NCBI RefSeq assembly: GCF_003388735.1 | Contig: NZ_QUBQ01000001.1 | Coordinates: forward strand, 2,631,622 to 2,695,621 | DNA from: Paenibacillus paeoniae | Lineage (GTDB): Bacteria; Bacillota; Bacilli; Paenibacillales; Paenibacillaceae | Direction of reading: 5' to 3' | DNA: 64,000 nt | Shown here: positions 8,059 to 15,884 of the stretch, piece after piece | How positions within the stretch are numbered: the first letter of the stretch is position 1 | Layout: each line of letters starts with the position of its first letter | The notes under the pieces: generated by a model | What the model saw: only the letters and a program-made list of their open reading frames with translations | Databases searched by the model: none | Told to the model about the DNA's origin: nothing | Program-made: the position numbers and the translations under genes

Positions 8059-8385
8059 TTAACTTTTAAAGTCCCTGTAATAGTAATAACCTGATGATAA
8101 TGCTCCCACCAGCATCGTTAAAACGCCGCAAGAATAAATAAGTTGTTTGAAATACACTGCCGATCCATCCGGAAAGGTGGCCGCTACTAGTAAAACGAGG
8201 AGTGCTATAAACATCTTATTAGTCACATTAAGCCGGATCTGCAGACTATATTCATCCTTCTTGCCAATCTTGTTCAGAAAAATGGTGTACATAATCGCGC
8301 TTCCAAAGCCAATAACACAAAGAATTCCGATAAACAAATTAAAATTGTCCGAAACGGCCAGCCATTGATCCACATGTTTATACAT
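8059..8385 (-). CDS. Small membrane protein paired with an Xre regulator
   Basis: A 108-residue protein with four hydrophobic segments (NLFIGILCVIGFGSAIMYTIFL, IALLVLLVAATF, LIYSCGVLTMLVGAL and others). It resembles the DUF2178/DUF3796-like membrane partners found next to small HTH regulators in Bacillota. ATG 8385 follows GGGAGGAAATAAAG; the longer frame from 8421 has no comparable site. It overlaps the regulator gene by 8 bp (ATGTATAA). Role unknown. Such pairs are sometimes stress-regulated, but nothing here proves that. Confidence 0.7.
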   Translation of the reverse strand: MYKHVDQWLAVSDNFNLFIGILCVIGFGSAIMYTIFLNKIGKKDEYSLQIRLNVTNKMFIALLVLLVAATFPDGSAVYFKQLIYSCGVLTMLVGALSSGYYYYRDFKS

Positions 8386-8611
8386 CTTTATTTCCTCCCT
8401 TTGTGTATGTAAAAATTCCATCGATACTTACCTCAAAAAAATTCGCAATCCGATAAGCCAGCAACAGTGATGGAATATAGTTATTTTTCTCCATAACAAA
8501 TATAGTTTGTTTCGATACGCCAACAACATCTGCCAGCTCGCTCTGAGACATTTTTTTAAGTACCCTGTACTCATAAACTTTGTTCATAATGCAATCGGTA
8601 CTTTTCTTCAA
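8378..8611 (-). CDS. Small Xre-family HTH regulator
   Basis: A 77-residue DNA-binding protein with a classic helix-turn-helix: MSQSELADVVGVSKQTIFVMEKNNYIPSL, then LLAYRIANFFEVSIDGIF. The TTG at 8611 is taken as start because GGAAGGAG lies 10 nt upstream. The in-frame ATG at 8587 is an alternative that would also keep the whole HTH. It is co-transcribed with the downstream membrane protein. The dyad-rich AT tract at 8641-8679 directly upstream is the probable autoregulatory operator. Confidence 0.85.
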   Translation of the reverse strand: MKKSTDCIMNKVYEYRVLKKMSQSELADVVGVSKQTIFVMEKNNYIPSLLLAYRIANFFEVSIDGIFTYTKGGNKDV

Positions 8612-8640
8612 AATTTGTCATCTCCTTCCAACATTATTTT

Positions 8641-8679
8641 AAAGTATAGTTTTAAAAAAGTAAAGTTTACTTATACTTT
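8641..8679. promoter_or_regulatory. Nested dyads upstream of the Xre gene
   Basis: A perfect AAGTAAA-G-TTTACTT palindrome (8658-8672) lies between AAAGTATA (8641-8648) and its inverse TATACTTT (8672-8679). The position just ahead of the regulator gene suggests an autoregulatory operator. Confidence 0.55.
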
Positions 8680-8705
8680 TATTTTATCGATCTTGCCGTA
8701 CAGTC

Positions 8706-8753
8706 AAAAAAAAACGCAGACCCAGACCTTACGGTTCTGAATCTACGCTTTTA
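8706..8753. terminator. Bidirectional terminator-like hairpin
   Basis: AAAACGCAGA...CAGA / TCTG..TCTACGCTTTT pairing flanked by A and T runs on both sides. It lies between the Xre promoter region and the degraded segment at 8783. Confidence 0.6.
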
Positions 8754-8782
8754 ATTGGCTGAAATGCACTGCCGTAAAGCAA

Positions 8783-8996
8783 TTATTTGGTGCGACCATA
8801 GAAATAGCTGTACCTATCTGACTTGCCGAGTTGGACAATCTCTGTTGCGTCAATCAGCTTAACAGCTTTCATCCTATCGCCGCCCCCACAAATCCCGATG
8901 ACTCTCCATCCAGGTAGAAGTGGCCTGAGAAGAGTCTTTGAAGTCAGGCAGCCTGAAATGTCCCCCTGTACTCCCTTCTACAATCAATGCATCCCA
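8783..8996 (-). pseudogene. Remnant resembling a nitronate monooxygenase C-terminal region
   Basis: The reverse strand holds two coding-like stretches in different frames: DALIVEGSTGGH (about 8958-8993), then RVIGICGGGDRMKAVKLIDATEIVQLG, ending at TAA 8783. The pair recalls the ...DAVIVEGxEAGGH... and ...VPVIAAGGIGDG... segments of nitronate monooxygenase/FabK TIM barrels. A frameshift and missing flanks make it a decayed fragment. The rest of 8757-9178 shows nothing I can name. Family assignment is tentative. Confidence 0.3.
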
Positions 8997-9178
8997 TTAT
9001 ACGGATGAACGATGCCCTTCATCTCCGGTTCATTAATGTTTATGAAGGCTTGAATATTCAGAGCAGTCTACTGACTCAAAACTTACTCGCTGGCCACATT
9101 TTATTCAACGAATATATTTCACTTATCCATAATAGGAAGGAAATGGTCGGATTTGTTGACCTCGACTGATACGGCTGA

Positions 9179-9207
9179 TTGACGAAATAAAGTTTATATA
9201 CTAAACT
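9179..9207 (+). promoter_or_regulatory. marR promoter with operator; likely leaderless transcript
   Basis: TTGACG (9179-9184), a 17 bp spacer and TAAACT (9202-9207). The -10 is one arm of the dyad AGTTTA-TATAC-TAAACT (9191-9207). ATG 9214 lies about 7 nt past the -10 with no Shine-Dalgarno, so transcription probably starts at or next to the start codon. Confidence 0.55.
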
Positions 9208-9213
9208 ATCCTC

Positions 9214-9669
9214 ATGACAAACGAATCGAATTACCCAAACCAGGAAATAAACCAAGGGAGCAAAAACTTAGGGCGATTGATCATGCAGCTTAAACGGCTG
9301 GAGCGTCAACCGCATACATTCGGCAGCGCGGGCAACTTGACGCCTAGCGAGATCCATACCATAGATGCCATCGGTTACGATGGGGCCGTACTCATGAGTG
9401 AGCTCGCAGCCCGACTTGGCGTGACGAAGGGTGCGATTACACAGCTTGTTGATCGTCTAGAAGCCAAGCAGCTAGTGATGCGCTCGCCACATCCGCATGA
9501 TTCAAGAAGCTCCATCCTATCGCTCACTGAAATCGGAAAGGAGGCTTATAAAGCGCACGAAGCCGTGCACTTCTCATTCTACGATCAGCTAAGATCGCAG
9601 CTCAGCGAACAAGAGATCAAAATATTCGAAAAGAGCATTAGCATTTTAAACGACATGTTGAGCAAATAA
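9214..9669 (+). CDS. MarR-family transcriptional regulator
   Basis: A 151-residue winged-helix regulator: LTPSEIHTIDAIG, then VLMSELAARLGVTKGAITQLVDRLEAKQLVMRSPHPHDSRSSILSLTEIG, with the D-x-R of the wing. N- and C-terminal helices form the dimer interface. The same dyad, AGTTTA-N5-TAAACT, occurs at its own promoter and before the MFS gene at 9727, so it probably represses itself and the exporter, with release by a small aromatic or drug-like ligand (family knowledge). ATG 9214 lacks a ribosome binding site, which fits a leaderless mRNA. A later start near 9283 would remove part of helix 1 and is less likely. Confidence 0.85.
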   Translation: MTNESNYPNQEINQGSKNLGRLIMQLKRLERQPHTFGSAGNLTPSEIHTIDAIGYDGAVLMSELAARLGVTKGAITQLVDRLEAKQLVMRSPHPHDSRSSILSLTEIGKEAYKAHEAVHFSFYDQLRSQLSEQEIKIFEKSISILNDMLSK

Positions 9670-9681
9670 ATTTTTTTGACC

Positions 9682-9706
9682 ATTTAGTTTAGTAAATAAA
9701 CTAAAT
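9682..9706. promoter_or_regulatory. MarR operator before the MFS gene
   Basis: A perfect inverted repeat ATTTAGTTTA-GTAAA-TAAACTAAAT directly behind a TTGACC -35 element (9676-9681) and ahead of GAAAGGAG. It shares the AGTTTA-N5-TAAACT core with the marR promoter. Confidence 0.75.
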
Positions 9707-9726
9707 AGGTGTGAAAGGAGCTTTGT

Positions 9727-11154
9727 ATGATCCCCACTGAGCAATCCAAGTTAAAAGTGACAGAGAAACAGGCCTTTTGGTTTTTAATTACGATTTGCCT
9801 GGGAGCCTTTATGTCTCATTTTACAGCTGGCATAGTGAATGTATCGCTGCCTTATTTGGAGACGATTTTCCAAAGTCCATTGAACAGTATTCAATGGATT
9901 ACGACTTCATACTTGCTTGTGATCACAGCACTTCTGCCTATTATGGGGAAGCTGGGAGATCGTTATGGGCATGGCCTTATTCATAATTTAGGATATTTGT
10001 TTTTTACATTAAGCACGATCCTGATCGCTGTATCTCCCAACGTATATGTCCTAATGTTCTTTCGAATTCTCCAAGCGATTGGTGCGGCTATGTTTCAAGC
10101 GACGAATATCGCATTGCTCAGCTTCTATTATGGGAAAGAACAAAGAGGTAGAGCCCTCGGCATCATGAGTTCTGTCGTCGCTATGGGCGCGATGACCGGT
10201 CCGATTGCTGGCGGACTTATTGCAGAGTGGTTAAGCTGGCAATGGCTCTTTCTCATCCATCTGCCCGTTGCGGTCGCAGCAGTTGGGCTAGCCTATCGGT
10301 TCATCCCTATACAGCGTCTCAATTACGCCCCGAAATCGATAGATCCAGTCGGCGCATTGTTATTTTTCATTGTTATTGCAGCTATGATTTATGGTTTATC
10401 CAGCGTAAATACTCATGGTTGGCTTTCCATCAACATCATTTTGGCTTTTATTACGGGAGGCATCGCGCTTGCACTTTTCCTGCTGAGGGAGTCGCGTCAA
10501 GCCAATCCTTTTTTACCCATTCAAGTTTTAAGTATCCCTTCCGTTTCCGTTGGTTTAATAACAAGTTTTATTACCTTTTTTCTCATTAACACGGTTTTAG
10601 TTGTCATGCCATTTTATTTATCCCATATGACCTCATACACTCCCTTGTATGTTGGATTGATCATCACGGCTTATCCCCTGTTATTTGCTGTGACTAGCCC
10701 GGTTGCAGGATATCTATCGGATCGATTCAACCTCAAACTATTTCTGTTCATCGGGTTAAGTTGTATCGTGACGGGGCTCACCATCTTTACTTATTTCCTC
10801 GTTGACCTGTCGACCTTTAGTTTGGTTACCGTACTCGCCTTGATCGGGATAGGCATGGGTTGCTTGGCTGCTCCCAACAACAGTTACATCATGCGGGAAG
10901 TGCCCCTTACGCATGCCGGTTCGATTGGAGGCTTGATTGCATTAACACGCAATGGGGGCATGTTTTTGGGCGCTGTATTAGGTCTCGGTATGTTAAGCGG
11001 GCGTACGGGACAACCCCCGTCTTACACTGACTTCGGATCGATTTTTAAAGTTAGCGTCATAATGGGCTTATTGTGTTTTGCAGTACTGGGATATGGTGTC
11101 TTTTCAGAACGTCAAAAAAAACAAAATGACTTACAGTTGGAGGAATCATCATGA
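9727..11154 (+). CDS. MFS drug exporter, DHA2 (EmrB/QacA) type, 14 TM
   Basis: A 475-residue major facilitator with about 14 hydrophobic segments. It has the family motifs NVSLPYLETIF...IQWITTSYLL in TM1-2, GKLGDRYG (motif A) in the TM2-3 loop, and GPIAGGLIAEWLSWQWLFLIHLP (motif C and after) around TM5-6. It would expel a small organic compound using the proton gradient. A MarR operator lies in its promoter, and its stop overlaps the start of the oxidoreductase-like gene as ATGA, so the two form one operon. The ribosome binding site is GAAAGGAG. Confidence 0.9.
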   Translation: MIPTEQSKLKVTEKQAFWFLITICLGAFMSHFTAGIVNVSLPYLETIFQSPLNSIQWITTSYLLVITALLPIMGKLGDRYGHGLIHNLGYLFFTLSTILIAVSPNVYVLMFFRILQAIGAAMFQATNIALLSFYYGKEQRGRALGIMSSVVAMGAMTGPIAGGLIAEWLSWQWLFLIHLPVAVAAVGLAYRFIPIQRLNYAPKSIDPVGALLFFIVIAAMIYGLSSVNTHGWLSINIILAFITGGIALALFLLRESRQANPFLPIQVLSIPSVSVGLITSFITFFLINTVLVVMPFYLSHMTSYTPLYVGLIITAYPLLFAVTSPVAGYLSDRFNLKLFLFIGLSCIVTGLTIFTYFLVDLSTFSLVTVLALIGIGMGCLAAPNNSYIMREVPLTHAGSIGGLIALTRNGGMFLGAVLGLGMLSGRTGQPPSYTDFGSIFKVSVIMGLLCFAVLGYGVFSERQKKQNDLQLEESS

Positions 11155-12254
11155 AAAGAGATAAAATTGTAGTTATAGGCGGGTACGGACATGTGGGACA
11201 AATCATCTGCAAAGAGCTCGCCCTTAGCTATCCAGGCAAGGTGTTTGCCGCAGGAAAAACGCTAGCGCGTGCGGAGGCATTTAGCCGTTCTACGGATGGT
11301 CGAGTTCAACCGATGGAAATCGATATTCGTGAAGCCCCTGACTCTGAGCTGTTATCTAGTATTAATCTTGTCATCATGTGTCTGGATCAACAAAACACGG
11401 CATTTGTTCAAGCCTGTCTACAGCAAGGCATTCGATACATTGATGTCTCCGCTGATTATCGATTCCTGTCTCAAGTGGAGCGGCTTCATCCCTTAGCTGT
11501 CTCGAACGGTGCAACTGCAGTCCTTAGTGTTGGTCTTGCACCTGGACTAACTAACCTTCTGTCGCTTCAAGCCTCAAGGCTCCTGGATTCGACGGAGGAA
11601 GTTCACATATCCCTCATGCTGGGGCTAGGAGATTCTCATGGCAAAGCAGCGATCGAATGGACCATTGACAACCTGCGGCGCAACTTCAGCACGATGAAGC
11701 AAGGTAAAGAAATACATCATTCAAGCTTCACTGATGGTCGTAAAACCAACTTTGGCGACACGTTGGGTTTCCATACCGCGTATCGATTCAATTTTGCAGA
11801 CCAGCATATATTGCCGCGAACCCTGCAAGTTCCAGACGTTTCAACACGACTTTGCTTTGATCAAGCCTCAATGACCCGACTAATGGCTCTTCTAAAAAGG
11901 TTTGGCTGTCTTAAAATGCTGAACATACCCTTCATACGAGATTTAGCCGTCAAGCTATTCGGATCGATGAAGATAGGAGAGCCCATGTATGCATTGAAGG
12001 TAGATGCTCTCGGCAAAAAACAGAATCAGCCTGCACATGCTGAATGCTTCCTGCAGGGTTCCCATGAATCCGAGGTAACTGCCAAAGTAGCTGCAGCCTT
12101 GGCCAAGCAGCTCTACACTTCCACCGAACTCTCGCACGGCGTCTATCATATTGAAGAGTTGTTCCAATATGAGTTTTTCGAAGAGGCATTGCACGGTATA
12201 GCCCGCATGTCCTCTCGCGTCAATGTTGGAAATTCATCGATAAGACTACAGTAA
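11151..12254 (+). CDS. Saccharopine dehydrogenase-like NAD(P)-binding protein
   Basis: A 367-residue protein with an N-terminal Rossmann fold (KIVVIGGYGHVGQIICKEL, glycine-rich loop at residues 9-15). The saccharopine dehydrogenase-like segment YIDVSADYRF and GLAPGLTNLLSLQA follow near residues 105-145. It resembles the shorter membrane-free members of this family found in Bacillota, whose substrates are mostly unknown. It is translationally coupled to the MarR-controlled exporter (ATGA overlap), so it may modify the exported compound or a related metabolite (inference). An exact reaction cannot be given. Confidence 0.75.
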   Translation: MKRDKIVVIGGYGHVGQIICKELALSYPGKVFAAGKTLARAEAFSRSTDGRVQPMEIDIREAPDSELLSSINLVIMCLDQQNTAFVQACLQQGIRYIDVSADYRFLSQVERLHPLAVSNGATAVLSVGLAPGLTNLLSLQASRLLDSTEEVHISLMLGLGDSHGKAAIEWTIDNLRRNFSTMKQGKEIHHSSFTDGRKTNFGDTLGFHTAYRFNFADQHILPRTLQVPDVSTRLCFDQASMTRLMALLKRFGCLKMLNIPFIRDLAVKLFGSMKIGEPMYALKVDALGKKQNQPAHAECFLQGSHESEVTAKVAAALAKQLYTSTELSHGVYHIEELFQYEFFEEALHGIARMSSRVNVGNSSIRLQ

Positions 12255-12385
12255 CTGGCAGATTACTGGCTCACTTACTAAAGAAACGGTTTGAAGGGAT
12301 TGCTGAAGTTGATGGTACTCATTTGTTCCATTCGCTCTCATCAAGATATCTATTCAAACCCATATTAAATTCAAACACATAGAAA

Positions 12386-12430
12386 GACCCGTAGAAAGGC
12401 ACTTCTTTAAAAGTGTCTATTCTACGGGTC
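12386..12430. terminator. Terminator between convergent genes
   Basis: GACCCGTAGAA...TTCTACGGGTC with inner CACTTctttaaAAGTG pairing. It sits between the + strand dehydrogenase-like gene and the - strand acetate permease and can serve both. The 12255-12385 stretch holds nothing else I can identify. Confidence 0.8.
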
Positions 12431-12445
12431 ACCGTTCGTTTACTA

Positions 12446-13063
12446 TTATTTCTTAAAGATTCTGAAGGGAGCGCCCACAGGTAGAAAAACACGTCCAAAG
12501 TGTGTGTTCAACACGGCAGCTCCGCATCCGTAGAAGGACACAATAGCGATGGCCAGCTCAGAGTAAGCCGCCAAGGAGTGGAAAGCGCCGTTCCCTACAC
12601 CAAATGAATCCAGGATCAAACCAATAAACAAGAAATCAATTAATACAAAGATGGTGAACAACACTTTATTGGTTTCCATGGCGCCAATGGTCATAAAGAG
12701 CGTGAAGATCAGATAACCAAGAAAGACGAAGCCTAGCTGCTTCACATCGAGTCCAGATGCAAGCTCCGGACCAAAAACACCTAATTTAATGAACCAGCTT
12801 GATGCCATTCCAAACCAGAAGAAGGCATAAGCTCCGAACGCTGTCATTCCAAATGTGTTGTTGTGCTTGGCATCTTGAATACAGGCGAAGAGCTGAGCGA
12901 ATGCACCGAGAAAAATAGCCCAAGGTATAACATAACCCAATCCAGAAGTGATACCCAGCTTTTGCGATGAAGCAACGAGCGTGACGATGGCCAGACCGAA
13001 TAATCCAATTGCACTAGGGTCTGCTGTTACCATTTTTACATTTTGATGCGACTGTGATGTCAT
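12446..13063 (-). CDS. Acetate/succinate permease of the GPR1/FUN34/YaaH family
   Basis: A 205-residue protein with six hydrophobic segments, close to the 188 residues of E. coli SatP. The family signature N-P-[AS]-P-x-G-L appears near the N-terminus as ADPSAIGLFGLA. Conserved FGMTAFGAYAFFWFGMA follows in the middle. It is expected to import acetate or related short monocarboxylates with protons across the membrane. The start at 13063 is supported by GGAGG about 10 nt upstream. It is transcribed alone and ends at the terminator at 12386-12430. Confidence 0.85.
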   Translation of the reverse strand: MTSQSHQNVKMVTADPSAIGLFGLAIVTLVASSQKLGITSGLGYVIPWAIFLGAFAQLFACIQDAKHNNTFGMTAFGAYAFFWFGMASSWFIKLGVFGPELASGLDVKQLGFVFLGYLIFTLFMTIGAMETNKVLFTIFVLIDFLFIGLILDSFGVGNGAFHSLAAYSELAIAIVSFYGCGAAVLNTHFGRVFLPVGAPFRIFKK

Positions 13064-13324
13064 AAACTAAGAAGCCTCCGATATAAAAATAACAAATGAA
13101 CGACCTATTTTATCACATATCAAACAAACTGAATATATCCGTATCTATATTGTCACATTTGATGCCCAAATACTGGTTTTGCAACTCCCATGCACAGTTC
13201 TCCCGTCGGCTGCGCTAGGTATTTACTAACGGACGGGGTTGTCTAAATGGATAAATTTTAACTATGCAACTTTTCTTATGAACTTACGTCGATAAATGTG
13301 AAATCCGAGTTTGGAGGGAATACA

Positions 13325-13801
13325 TTGAAAAAACGAACTTGTATCGGTTTCATTTTGGCGGGATTGTTAGTAGTCATGGGCTGTAGCCATAAACAGGAGG
13401 TCCAATTAGAACAGAACCAAGAGATTACATCTGCTAAAGAGGAGCCGGAGGCAACTTATATCAATGAAGAAGAATATACAGGAGATGAGCTTGAGATTGT
13501 TAGGTTGCTCAATAAATTAGTAACTGCATATATGGATAATGATCAAGAAACGTACCATTCATTGTTGCTAGCTGATGATCTTCATGGACTAAAAAGTAGA
13601 ATGGATAGCCCAAGGGTAATTATCGGTTTTTATGAGTTAGAATTTATTGGCACCGAGTCGGGGGGAATGACAGTTTCAGTAAAGGAAATATCTAGAGTAT
13701 CCAGATCCTATTTGCTGAGAATCGAAGAGTATAATGTATTTTACCATTTCAAAAGAGAAGATAAAGAGTGGAAATTAGCCTTTACAACGGATTGGATCTA
13801 A
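13325..13801 (+). CDS. Hypothetical lipoprotein
   Basis: A 158-residue secreted lipoprotein. The TTG at 13325 is the start: GGAGGG lies 6 nt upstream, and translation from there gives a compact signal peptide MKKRTCIGFILAGLLVVMGC with lipobox VMGC. The mature part begins with an acidic linker (EEPEATYINEEEYTGDE). A small alpha/beta domain ending EYNVFYHFKREDKEWKLAFTTDWI follows; its helix, strands and final W-K-[LI]-x-x-T/D resemble NTF2-like or DUF4878-type lipoprotein folds. It stands alone. 13082-13312 upstream holds only promoter-like AT-rich sequence. Function unknown. Confidence 0.7.
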   Translation: MKKRTCIGFILAGLLVVMGCSHKQEVQLEQNQEITSAKEEPEATYINEEEYTGDELEIVRLLNKLVTAYMDNDQETYHSLLLADDLHGLKSRMDSPRVIIGFYELEFIGTESGGMTVSVKEISRVSRSYLLRIEEYNVFYHFKREDKEWKLAFTTDWI

Positions 13802-13966
13802 CGGGTGCACGAATATCCCCACGAATCGATTTCTCTTGTTGCCCATACAAAAACACCCACAAGATTATCCCCATATCTTACAGCATGGTTCAATCTCTTG
13901 AAGGTGCTTATTTACTGCATTTTTCCTGCATCCGCTAGAGGCTGCTGCCCTCTATTCCCTCTACTT

Positions 13967-14884
13967 CTACACCAGAGCATCAACCTCGTGGCGTTCAGGT
14001 ATCGAGGTCTGCGCTCCTGCTCTCGTTACGGCGATTGAAGACACTTTTGTGGCGAAATGGATGGACTCACGTACGCTCTTGCCCTCGGATAAGCCTACGG
14101 CAAAGGCTCCAACAAAGGTGTCGCCCGCAGCCGTTGTATCTACAGCCTTGACCGCTCGAGCCGGGACATGAACCGCTTCACTTGCATTCACCAGCAAAGC
14201 TCCGTTGCCGCCAAGCGTTACAATGACATGTCTGACCCCTTTGGCAAGCAATTCCCGTGCCGCAGCTTCCGCCTCAGCGACAGTATTAACAGGCAACCCG
14301 CTCAGCTTCATCAGCTCAGTCTCATTTGGGATCAGATAATCCAATTGGGCAAGCACATGATCGGGAATTGAATCTGGTGCGGGCGCCGGATTTAAGATAA
14401 CGGTCTTCTGATGTTTTTTCGCCAAATCAACAGCTTCATATACTGCTTTATGGGGAATCTCCATCTGCAAAATAACCATTTCTGCTTCCTTAATCTGATC
14501 CTCATAGGATAAAATGAAATTTTTATTGCAAAGTTCATTGGCACCCGCCAGCACCACAATACTATTGTCTCCCTCATCATTCACTTGAATAACGGCTAGG
14601 CCCGAAGATGCTCCAGCTACAAGGTTGATCCCTTCCGTTCGGACACCGGCCTGATTCAAATTTGTGATGAGTTGGGCTCCGAATTCATCCCCGCCAACTT
14701 TGCCCAGCATAGTCACATTCGCCCCTAGCTTCGCAGCGGCAACGGCTTGATTCGCTCCCTTGCCACCGGGCACTCGTTCCATGGATCTGCCGAGCAAAGT
14801 CTCGCCGACCTGTGGAATATAGGGAACACGAAGCACCAGATCCATATTCAAACTGCCGATGATTAAAATATTACCTGCTCCCAT
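13967..14884 (-). CDS. rbsK: Ribokinase
   Basis: A 305-residue PfkB-family sugar kinase. It has GSLNMDLVLRVPYIP..GE at 10-29, PGGKGANQAVAAAKLGA from about 39 (PfkB signature 1), and DTTAAGDTFVGAF with the catalytic base D255 in the anion-hole motif AAGD. Length and motifs match RbsK, which makes ribose 5-phosphate from ribose and ATP in the cytoplasm. It is the last gene of the ten-gene operon, behind a nucleoside hydrolase that would release ribose. GGAGAG precedes the ATG. No ribose transporter accompanies it, so it probably serves ribose released inside the cell. Confidence 0.9.
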   Translation of the reverse strand: MGAGNILIIGSLNMDLVLRVPYIPQVGETLLGRSMERVPGGKGANQAVAAAKLGANVTMLGKVGGDEFGAQLITNLNQAGVRTEGINLVAGASSGLAVIQVNDEGDNSIVVLAGANELCNKNFILSYEDQIKEAEMVILQMEIPHKAVYEAVDLAKKHQKTVILNPAPAPDSIPDHVLAQLDYLIPNETELMKLSGLPVNTVAEAEAAARELLAKGVRHVIVTLGGNGALLVNASEAVHVPARAVKAVDTTAAGDTFVGAFAVGLSEGKSVRESIHFATKVSSIAVTRAGAQTSIPERHEVDALV

Positions 14885-14933
14885 AGGTTACTCTCCTTTA
14901 TGGCCAGCTCTACTATACAAAGCTAAACCCAGG

Positions 14934-15884
14934 CTAGCCTAATATTCGATCCAATACTAACTCATTAAATCGGGCATATTCAGCTTCTGCCGCAATATTG
15001 ATTTCAGGAAGATCGCTCCAGACATGATGATGTCTCGTATCCAGTACCGTCATGCCCAGCGTCAAATGTCCCTTCGTCTCCACACCCACTCTGCCACGAA
15101 TTGTGCGTATTAATGTTTCATCGATTGCAGCTGCAACCGCCATCGAATCAATGAGCACGCAATACGATTCAAAACCGCGATTTGCAACAAAGTTAATCAT
15201 GTTGAGTAAGAAAGCCGCCTCTGCCTTGTCGGATTGACGCAATCTCTCCAAATCTACTTCCGTGAAATTCACATCAAAATGAGTTGCTACATCAAGTCCA
15301 ATCGCCGTCATTGGAATGCCGGAGCTGAACACCATTTCCGCGGCCTCGGGATCGACGTACACGTTCCACTCGCTTTGCGGATTGTCCCCCGTGGCGTTCG
15401 CAGTTGCATATTTATTTAAACCAAAGGCGCCGGCAATGGCGTATATCCCTTTGACCATGTCTTTTATTTCCGGACATTTGATAAGCGCCAGCGCAATATT
15501 GGACAAGGGGCCGAGCGCTAGCAGATAGAGCTCACCGGGATAAGCTTTGATCGTTTCAATGATCAAATCAACTGCATGACTATCATCCAGTTGCTTAGAA
15601 GGCGCCGGCAAAAAAGCTTCAGCCTGGCCGTCGCTTCCATGGGTGAACGGATCGGAAGCCAGCGCGCGTACCAAAGGCTTAGCAAGCCCCCTTGCCACGG
15701 GAATATCTTCCCTGCCAATAAGCTCCAGCGTTTTCAACGCATTGACGCTCGTTACGTCTACATGATAGTTGCCGGAGACAGTCGTAATCGCTTTAACATC
15801 GAGCTCCGGACTTTTGCAAGCCAGGATTAGTGCCAATGAATCGTCCATTCCGGGATCGCAGTCGATCAACACTTTTTTAGTCAT
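14934..15884 (-). CDS. Nucleoside hydrolase (IUNH family)
   Basis: A 316-residue nucleoside hydrolase. The calcium-binding D8-x-D10-P-G-x-D14-D15 motif (DCDPGMDDS) opens the protein. LLALGPLSNIALAL, SEWNVYVDPEAAEMVFSSG and a C-terminal HHHVW acid/base region follow. It cleaves the N-glycosidic bond of a nucleoside to give ribose and a base in the cytosol. Its start abuts the PfkB kinase stop (15885/15884), and ribokinase follows after a 49 bp gap. In this operon it would act after the ADP-ribosylglycohydrolase-like enzymes or on a free nucleoside. Base preference cannot be read from the sequence. Confidence 0.9.
   Translation of the reverse strand: MTKKVLIDCDPGMDDSLALILACKSPELDVKAITTVSGNYHVDVTSVNALKTLELIGREDIPVARGLAKPLVRALASDPFTHGSDGQAEAFLPAPSKQLDDSHAVDLIIETIKAYPGELYLLALGPLSNIALALIKCPEIKDMVKGIYAIAGAFGLNKYATANATGDNPQSEWNVYVDPEAAEMVFSSGIPMTAIGLDVATHFDVNFTEVDLERLRQSDKAEAAFLLNMINFVANRGFESYCVLIDSMAVAAAIDETLIRTIRGRVGVETKGHLTLGMTVLDTRHHHVWSDLPEINIAAEAEYARFNELVLDRILG

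Noticed and set aside
12255..12385. Small gene between the dehydrogenase-like gene and the terminator
   Set aside because: No open frame with a start and ribosome binding site; only the terminator is supported.
13805..14038. 77-codon forward frame after the lipoprotein gene
   Set aside because: It overlaps the 3' end of ribokinase in antisense, has no ribosome binding site and no recognisable protein pattern.
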